64,000 nt of DNA from NCBI GenBank assembly GCA_047967505.1, contig CM106538.1; one strand, 5' to 3'. Shown in pieces: positions 57,880-64,000 of this stretch. The stretch's first letter is position 1. Each line of letters opens with the position of its first letter. A program made the translations under genes and the position numbers. Origin of the DNA: Dipteris shenzhenensis. Taxonomy: Eukaryota > Polypodiophyta > Polypodiopsida > Gleicheniales. Below the pieces are notes generated by a model. That model was not told the origin of the DNA. It searched no databases and was given only the letters and a program-made list of their open reading frames with translations.

Positions 57880-58672
57880 GTGATTGGATGAGAAGATAAA
57901 GTTCCTGATTGTGTTTCTCTTTTGAGTATCCTGCTGTTGTATTTATGCATGACGCTTCTATGCTCTTGGGGGCCTTAGTGCTTTTGCTGTTTATGGGAAT
58001 CAAATTTGGTCTTTCCAGCATGCTTTCGTGGAAACAAGGAGGGATCCCTTTTTGGAAGAACATAAATGGAAAATTTTATTATGCAGGGGAGAGGAGAAGC
58101 ATTAATCCAGAGCTGTGGCACGCCTGTGCTGGACCACGTGTTTCATTGCCACCCATTGGTAGCCTTGTGGTCTACTTTCCACAGGGTCACAGTGAGCAGG
58201 TTGGTAGTCTGTGCCACACATGCTGGTTTTATTCCCGAGCAAAATGAATATTTAATTAGCTGTTAATGACAATAAATTTGCTTTGAGAAAGAAAGATGAG
58301 GAACGCCAATTATGCTGGGTCTGCTGCATCCTGTTAGCCTTTTTTTCAGCGTTTCAAATTGTTCAGGATGTGACATTTGATTCTTTCCTCAGATCTTCAA
58401 TTTATTAGCATTTTCCTTTAAGGTAGAGGATGCATATGTTGGTGCTTCTCTAAGCTTTTGCTTTTCATCTAGCCTTTGAGGACTGTCAGTAGATTTTCAA
58501 CAGTTCCGGGCCTCCGAGGTCCAACGTTATGAATTCATTCAATGTTTGTTACTGGTGCTTCTATCTCATGCAGGTGGCAGCCTCGACCCAGAAGGAAGTG
58601 GATGGGCACATCCCAAACTATCCAAACCTTCAATCACAACTCTTTTGTCAGCTTCACAATGTTACATTGCAT
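57846..58672 (+). CDS. ARF: AUXIN RESPONSE FACTOR, first three coding exons (partial gene)
   Basis: Exons 57846-57879, 58087-58199 and 58574-58672 join in phase. Exon 1 starts at the first ATG after an in-frame TAG (57834) and ends G/GTGATT. Exon 2 follows a GCAG acceptor and reads [12 protein letters not shown], then [19 protein letters not shown]. Exon 3 begins [19 protein letters not shown] and ends VTLH before GTATAA. This is the conserved N-terminus preceding the B3 DNA-binding domain of ARFs, transcription factors that bind auxin-response elements in the nucleus. Intron positions after HSEQ and VTLH fit the family as I know it. The usual Leu after CAGP is Arg here. No B3 exon follows in the remaining 5.3 kb, so the gene has a long intron, or is truncated. 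Confidence 0.85.
58087..58199 (+). CDS. ARF: ARF exon 2
   Basis: 113 nt, completing Gly and adding 37 codons to ..GHSEQ; donor CAG/GTTGGT. Confidence 0.9.
58574..58672 (+). CDS. ARF: ARF exon 3
   Basis: 99 nt, 33 codons, after acceptor CATGCAG and before donor CAT/GTATAA. No substitutions at recognisably invariant positions. Confidence 0.9.
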
Positions 58673-61140
58673 GTATAATTCTATCTCTGCTGTTTCTATT
58701 ATCCATGTTCAACAAAATTATAGACATCTGGTTTCATTTCAGTTTTGTACATGAAGTCATGGGGAAATGTACTATGAGAGCTATATTTGTGTTCATCAAA
58801 GTAAACATCTAGTTGTACTCTATTAGAAGACACACATCTATACGTGCACACAGACACACACGCACACTGTAACAAGCATGCATGCATTATGCATAGCACA
58901 CTTGCATGTGAGATGCTTGCTGTACTTGAAGCCTGAAACTGAGTGCACACAGAGAACATAAAGAGAGATGCAAGGCGATCACTGGCTGCAGGGATTTTTA
59001 TGGGAAATCCAGAGTTTTGACAGAAACTCAGTACCAAGGCCTTTGTATAGATGGATGCTCAAGTATATGTGAGTGCATATGTTTATATGGTCTAAACCCT
59101 CCTTTGGGCGGTCATGTCGCTAGTGGGGATGTTACAGTAGCTAGTCCCTGCTATGTGTGATGGAGTTTATAGCTTTCAACCTTATGAAAGACTGTCATGA
59201 GATTGAAAAAACTACACACTGTGTTGTTTTTCTTGAGGATGAGTTTTGGGCATGTTCCTGGATTCATCTCAACATATATATGTGGTACACAAGGAAGAGA
59301 TGGAGATTTTCATTTCTTCAGGGTGGTGCTAGTTTCTCCTTTTCTGCTAGAACTGCATCAGTGATGGGTGTGGGTGGACTGCTTCTCTGCTGCTGTTCTG
59401 AACCTCCTGGCTGCTGCTATGGATGGGCTGGTATGCTGTCCAGGTTAGGCCTTATAGAGGCTCGATCTTTGGTCGTACCAGCTGTTATGCCCTTGTTAAT
59501 CAATAAACTGGGTAATTGACGAATTTGAGGGCTATGAAATTGACTTAGATCTGCTGAACATTCTTCTAGGTGGTCAGAAGATCACTGGATAGCGAGTATG
59601 GGTGAATTTTCGAGAAGAATAAGAATGTTCCCATAATGTCCATAATACTGTTGATAGGGTCTGTACGACCAGGCCCCAACCAGCTGGTTGGACCTGGCTG
59701 ACCTAACTTGATTGGTCTTTTTTGGGCGGGCTGGCATCCCAAGGCTGGCTTGTTGGAATTAATGCTCCCCCCTCTGGATGGGCACCTAGATGTAGATGCT
59801 CACAAGTTATACTCCCATATGAGGAGAAGCCAGGTGCATTAAGGAACGATGCACATGCATCTTGTTTCAGCCATTGTCAGTCAGATGGATGAATTGAAGT
59901 GAGGACAGCATACTTGGCTGTCTACAGGTCGCAGAGCAGGCCAACTGCTGGTGTGGCAGCCTGATCTGATGACCTGGCACATAGGACTGAGGTGGTGGGT
60001 CTGTGACATGGCACGCCATGTGTACTCCCAGCAGAGATAACATAGCAACACAGCCACGTTTGCAGTCAGTGGATGATGTGGCAAGCTGGCGATGTGGTAG
60101 TCAGCCACATTGCATGTCAGCTGGCTGCGGATACTGGCTGGTTAGACTAGACCATCTTCTGGCCCATATAGTATGAGGGTTGCATTCCCCTCTCAATTTC
60201 TAATCCCAGCACAGAGTAGAAGCATTGTGCTCAGCCTTGGAGCACTTGTCCTTCAAATCTCACGTCTTCAGGGTGTGCAGGAAGGCTATTGACATCCCAC
60301 CAGGAAGGAGAGCAGAAGGAAGGTCTTAGGTACCAATTGCTCTTAACAGTGAAGTACAAGTCCAAATTCCTATGGCAAGTACAAGGCTAGACTCGTAGGC
60401 AAAGAATTTGCTAAGCCAGATGTTGCGAGTCGCGACTGCAAGAATAAGAACTAGCAGAATGGTTCTTGCACTCCAATACTTTAGATGAACGTGAGTGAAC
60501 AGCCTTGATAAGAAGTTCATATATCTCTTCAGGGAGAAAGGTAAAAGTGTTTTGCTATGACCACATCTGCAGTGGTGCCGATTATCATGGAGAACGCCTT
60601 CGTATCTCTGGTGTTACAACTCCATCTGTCACATCCTTGGACTTGACCTCGGTCCATTCAGTGATCTCCTATACAAGCCTTGCAACCAAATGACTACGTA
60701 GCTTCACCTTCATGTCAGTAGGCGGATCCCGTTCCTTTTGATCCACAAAAGAAAACCTTGTTTAAAGAATTCGATGGTATTTTTCTAACCTCGGGTTTGA
60801 TTTTGCCACTCAGACCATATCATAGAGCTTTTGCTCTAGAGCAAGCCGACAAACAAGTACCCATACTAAGTCGATTCTCGATGCCCATGATGTTAGAGCA
60901 AAACGATGCAGGGGAATTCTAAACGAAGAAGTAAGTTACGTAGCCAAGGAACTCACACGGTGGTATAGTTGGAATCCAAAACTTCTTTTCCTTAGCAAAT
61001 CAGCGGACTCTCTCGGGCAGCTTCTGCTAGGAGGGCTATGTTTTGTAGAGAATGGAGGGGCTCCCCCTTTTCTGTGGCGTTGAGATGGCACTTTCAGCCT
61101 CAACCTTGGTTGTTTTCTACGTCTTTCTCAAGAGTGTTTT
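58673..61140. other. Stretch after ARF exon 3, no exon recognised
   Basis: Either ARF intron 3 or sequence beyond a broken gene. It has a degenerate CA/GA-rich run near 58830-58870 and CAGCTGG/GGCTGG-rich sequence near 59660-60150. I searched both strands by eye for the next ARF exon (start of B3 domain) and saw none. Confidence 0.5.
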
Positions 61141-61284
61141 TGTGTAAGAAATCCTAGATTTACTATATTTAGAAATGTGCTAAGGAACAGAAAGGAGACT
61201 GAGATAGCAGAGAATAAGGAATAATTGTATTGCTTGAATATCTGTAGGGTAGATGTTGTGTGTCATCCATACAATTGGGCCTCT

Positions 61285-61293
61285 CTTATATAG
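61285..61293 (-). promoter_or_regulatory. TATA box in chromovirus LTR (CTATATAAG)
   Basis: About 300 bp into the LTR in minus orientation, consistent with U3/R placement. Confidence 0.6.
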
Positions 61294-61435
61294 AGAGTGA
61301 AGAGTCACACATGAAAGGGTGTGTACTCCAAAGGGTATGTGCATGAAGAGGTGTGTACCCCTTGTGAAGGGTGTGACCCTTGATGAGAGGGTACATTACA
61401 ATAGGAATGTCTCTTCATAGAATGTCTCTTGTGAA

Positions 61436-61516
61436 GGGTTGTGCCTCATTAGGAAGTGTCCCGTCGAAAGGGCAAAGGTTGTGCCTCTTAGGAAGTGTCC
61501 CATCGAAAGGGCATAC
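61436..61516. repeat. Tandem duplication, 40-bp unit, in the LTR U3
   Basis: Two copies of GGTTGTGCCTC..TTAGGAAGTGTCCC.TCGAAAGGGCA follow each other. Such U3 repeats often carry enhancer elements. Confidence 0.85.
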
Positions 61517-61592
61517 CCTTCCACAAGTGTCCATTCATCAAACCATCCATAAGTCTAGAAATAGAGAAAGGAATACGTCACAGATCGTGACA

Positions 61593-61606
61593 TCCCCTCC
61601 CACTCA
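61593..61606 (-). other. Polypurine tract of the chromovirus
   Basis: Minus strand GAGTGGGAGGGGA directly before the LTR. Confidence 0.85.
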
Positions 61607-61648
61607 AAAGAAGACCCTGGTGGAGATAATGAACTGATGTAGAAAATA

Positions 61649-63103
61649 TCACGGTAAATTCTGAAAATACTGCTGTAAAAGGTCAGGGTACTGCTGTAAG
61701 TCTTCATCAGACTGCCAAGTAGCGTCGGAGTCGTCCAGATCTCGCCAAAGAACAAGGAATTCCGTGATAATTCGATGTCGAGTCTCTCGCTGTCGATGGT
61801 CCAGAATACGCTCAGGAATAAGGAGAACATAATCGTCTTCGATTTCTGGGACATAATCACCTGCAGGAGGAACTGCTTCATCGCCTGGAATGTACGTCTT
61901 TAGCCAAGAAATATGAAATGTTAGATGGATTTTACCCCATGATGGTGGTAATTCCAATTTGTAACTTAAAGGTGAATTTTTCTTGACGATCCGGAAAGGT
62001 CCATAGTATCTTGGTCGCAACTTAGGAAACACAGACTTAACCGTCTTATAGCGATGTGGGGCTACAAATAATAGCACCATGTCACCAGTGTTAAATTCCA
62101 GGTGACGTCTATGTTTGTTGGCAGACCGTTGATACCGCTCTTGCGCTTTTCGCATATGATCCCTGACTTGCAGTAGAATGTCTTGCATTTCTTGAACCAG
62201 TTGATCAGCTAGGGCCACTCGATGTTGAAGTACAAAATTCGTTGGTACAATCGGAGTGTGTCCATAAGCTGCTTGAAATGGAGTCATGCTGATGGCACTA
62301 TGGAAAGAGTTATTATAAGCAAACTCAAGGAGTGGTAGATACTCTTCCCAAGCTGCTAGGCATGACTGAACATAATGTGGAAGTATTTCTTCCAGAACTT
62401 GGTTGACTCTTTCAGTCTGGCCATCTGATTCTGGGTGGTAGGCTGAACTGAACAGTAGAGTTGTACCCAAAGATTCGAACAGGGAAATCCAAAAGTGACT
62501 GGTAAACTTAGGATCTCTGTCGGATATGATATTCTTGGGCAATCCATGGTGTCGGAAGATGTGTTGTATGAAAAGTTTGGCTATGTCTGGAGCCTGTGCA
62601 CTGCTCTTGCAAGCAACAAAGTGTGCCATTTTGGACAATCGATCAACAATTACCATAATCTGAGTGTTACCTCTGGAGGATAGTGGTAGTGTTGCAATGA
62701 AATCCATGGAAATACTTTCCCATCTTTCAGTTGGAACTAGAAGAGGCTGAAGAAGTCCTGTTGGAAGTCGTCGGCTTGCTTTCATTTGTTGACAAGATAA
62801 GCAAGATGTAACCATTTTGATGACGTCGCTTTTCATCTGAGGCCAGTAGTATGTGGCACTGAGTAACCGATAAGTCTTGTTGATGCCTGGATGGGCAGCA
62901 TAAGGAACTACATGATGCTCTTTTAACAAAAGTCGTCGAACATCCTTGTCATGTGGTACGCAGACGCGATCTTGATAATACAGAAGGTCGTCCGTATAAG
63001 AATAGGATGAGAAAATCTTCTGTTCGGAAGTCGAAGGTTGATCTTTTGAAAGAACCTGTACTGCTGTGCCGAAGTCTTTATCATTGAAATACTTTCCTTT
63101 GAA
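61649..63103 (-). pseudogene. Chromovirus integrase and chromodomain
   Basis: Open from just after the TAA at 63106-63104 to 61649. It has an HHCC zinc finger (HPGINKTYRLL..CLSCQQMK) and a DDE core with all three acids present (SMDFIATLP, ISDRDPKFTSHFW, HPESDGQTERVNQ). The GPFRIV region follows, then a C-terminal chromodomain (PERILDHRQ, FLVLWRDLDDSDATWQ). The chromodomain in this family targets histone marks. An internal ATG at 62929 opens 426 codons. Confidence 0.93.
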
Positions 63104-63460
63104 TTAATTCGGAACATCCACAGATAATGTAGAGATTACCATGGCTGATGCTAGAGGTAACCTGCTGAGAGCATCTGCAACTACATTGCGTAGTCCTGGT
63201 ATGTACTCAATGGTCATGTGAAAGTTGGCCAGAAACTCAACCCAGCGTGCTTGTCGAGCATTCATGACTGGCTGGGTAAAGATGTACTTTAAAGAGTGAT
63301 GGTCTGTTTTGACCACAGAGTCGGCTCCCATGAGATAATGTTTCCAAGAGCGATAAGCATGTACAACAGCAAGAAACTCCTTATCATAAACCGGATATCG
63401 GGTTTGGATATCAGAATGTTTATGGCTGTCAAAAGCAATAACTCTGCCTTCTTGCCTCAA
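63104..63460 (-). pseudogene. Chromovirus RNase H segment
   Basis: Reads RVIAFDSHKHSDIQ, YDKEFLAVVHAYRSW, TDHHSLKYIFTQP and VADALSRLP, the gypsy RNase H pattern. It ends DVPN at a TAA that is in frame with the integrase segment, so this is a single nonsense change. Confidence 0.92.
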
Positions 63461-63493
63461 GACTGCTACAGGCCTTCTTGCCTCAAGACTGCT
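63446..63493. repeat. 22-bp direct repeat with 4-bp spacer (frameshifting)
   Basis: GCCTTCTTGCCTCAAGACTG.. occurs at 63446-63467 and 63472-63493, separated by ACAG. The extra 26 bp shift the pol frame. Confidence 0.95.
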
Positions 63494-63999
63494 CCTGTAG
63501 CGATGTCGGAAGCGTCGGTCATGACCTCAAATGGAAGGTTTGGGTCAGCAATAGCCATAACTGGTGTGGTAGTGAGTGCTTGCTTGAGTTGTTGGAAACT
63601 ATACTCTGTTTCGGGAAGCCACTGAAAAATTGCTGTGCTTTTCAATAATTCGGACATGGGAGCTGCGATTTCGGAAAATTGATAGACCTTTGTATGGTAG
63701 AAGTTTGCCAATCCGAGAAAAGAGCGGACATCATGAACATTCTTAGGAGTAGGCCAATTTCGGATTACCTCGACCTTCTTGGGATCCACAGAGATGCCTT
63801 GAGCGGAAATAACATGTCCCAAATATTCGAGTTGGGTCTTGAAGAACTCACTCTTCTCAATGTTGATGTATAGAGAATTTGCGCGGAGAACTTCAAAAAC
63901 TTGGTGAAGATGTTGTTTGTGCTCATGTAGGGATCTGCTGAAAACGAGGATGTCATCGAGGTAAACGATGACGAACTTATCAAGGAAAGGCCTGAAGAT
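63466..63999 (-). pseudogene. Chromovirus reverse transcriptase, C-terminal part
   Basis: Open from the window edge: FVIVYLDDILVFSR (YLDD box, about 63975-63935), EYLGHVISAQGI, RSFLGLANFY, and TDASDIATGAVLRQEG. The frame is lost at the duplicated 22-bp block and resumes as the RNase H segment. Confidence 0.92.
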
Positions 64000-64000
64000 G

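Larger units (their letters stand above)
61141..61592 (-). repeat. 3' LTR of the chromovirus
   Basis: In minus orientation it starts TGTCACGATC at 61592, after the PPT, and probably ends TTACACA at 61141; the left end is a best guess. It contains a TATA box (61293-61285) and an internal tandem duplication. Confidence 0.7.
61141..64000 (-). mobile_element. Chromovirus (Ty3/gypsy with chromodomain), runs off right edge
   Basis: From the right edge leftward: RT with VIVYLDDILVFSR, connection region, RNase H, HHCC finger, integrase, chromodomain, PPT, 3' LTR. Damage is limited to one 26-bp insertion and one nonsense codon, so the copy is fairly young. It lies antisense to the ARF exons. Confidence 0.92.

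Noticed and set aside
57909-58247. Single-exon reading of the ARF region starting [10 protein letters not shown]
   Set aside because: That frame reads through the intron into [13 protein letters not shown] after HSEQ. The GT at 58200 and the AG-bounded exon 3 show that the conserved protein is spliced.
60505-60950. Plus-strand frames near 60.5-60.9 kb as organelle-derived or host exons
   Set aside because: No convincing match to any plastid or mitochondrial gene I know, and the frames are short and unconnected.

Overview
The window is nuclear DNA of a vascular plant. There are no bacterial-style operons. The genes carry GT-AG introns and sit between LTR retrotransposons, LINEs and DNA transposons. 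An array of near-identical PPR triplets, a caulimovirid-like fossil and a fragment resembling Penelope-type reverse transcriptase make a fern the most likely source. The fern call is inference; a gymnosperm or lycophyte is not excluded. I found no rRNA, tRNA or CRISPR.
Only two host genes are recognisable. The first is a minus-strand gene (19924 to 16542, 5' end not found). Two short exons and the start of a long third exon encode a motif like the PDF motif of organellar single-stranded-DNA-binding (OSB) proteins. It runs in phase into a long PLS-type PPR array, so the gene is a candidate OSB-PPR fusion. The second is the start of an AUXIN RESPONSE FACTOR gene on the plus strand: three phase-consistent exons between 57846 and 58672. 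The rest of that gene is not in the window.
Layout. 1-5.7 kb holds the end of a Ty3/gypsy element, an internally deleted LTR element, and a degenerate minus-strand gypsy copy split by a 1,236-bp DNA transposon with a 9-bp target duplication (Mutator-like). 6.5-13.65 kb is a mosaic bounded by matching LTR ends and a 5-bp duplication. It holds a fossil caulimovirid on the plus strand and a minus-strand ORF with a PTB-like RRM fragment. 16.1-16.4 kb is a solitary LTR end with primer site; 16.5-19.9 kb is the OSB-PPR gene. 20.3-38.25 kb is one full-length LINE (about 6.2 kb net, minus strand) into which two Ty1/copia elements of the same family have inserted in opposite orientations. 38.3-51.8 kb has hAT and LINE fossils, a 5'-truncated LINE with an 18-bp duplication and poly(A) tail, and many short tandem duplications. 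51.8-53.2 kb is GC-rich. 54.7-57.3 kb has a Penelope-like RT fragment and a decayed copia 3' end. 57.8-58.7 kb is the ARF start. 61.1-64 kb is a chromovirus (Ty3/gypsy with chromodomain) on the minus strand running off the right edge.
Most of the sequence is therefore layered mobile DNA, and insertion order can be read from target-site duplications: copia into LINE, and DNA transposon into gypsy. The strongest candidates for something new are the OSB-PPR fusion with its disrupted E+ tail, the intact copia polyprotein with an altered integrase catalytic residue, and the LTR-bounded mosaic holding a viral fossil and a host-gene fragment.
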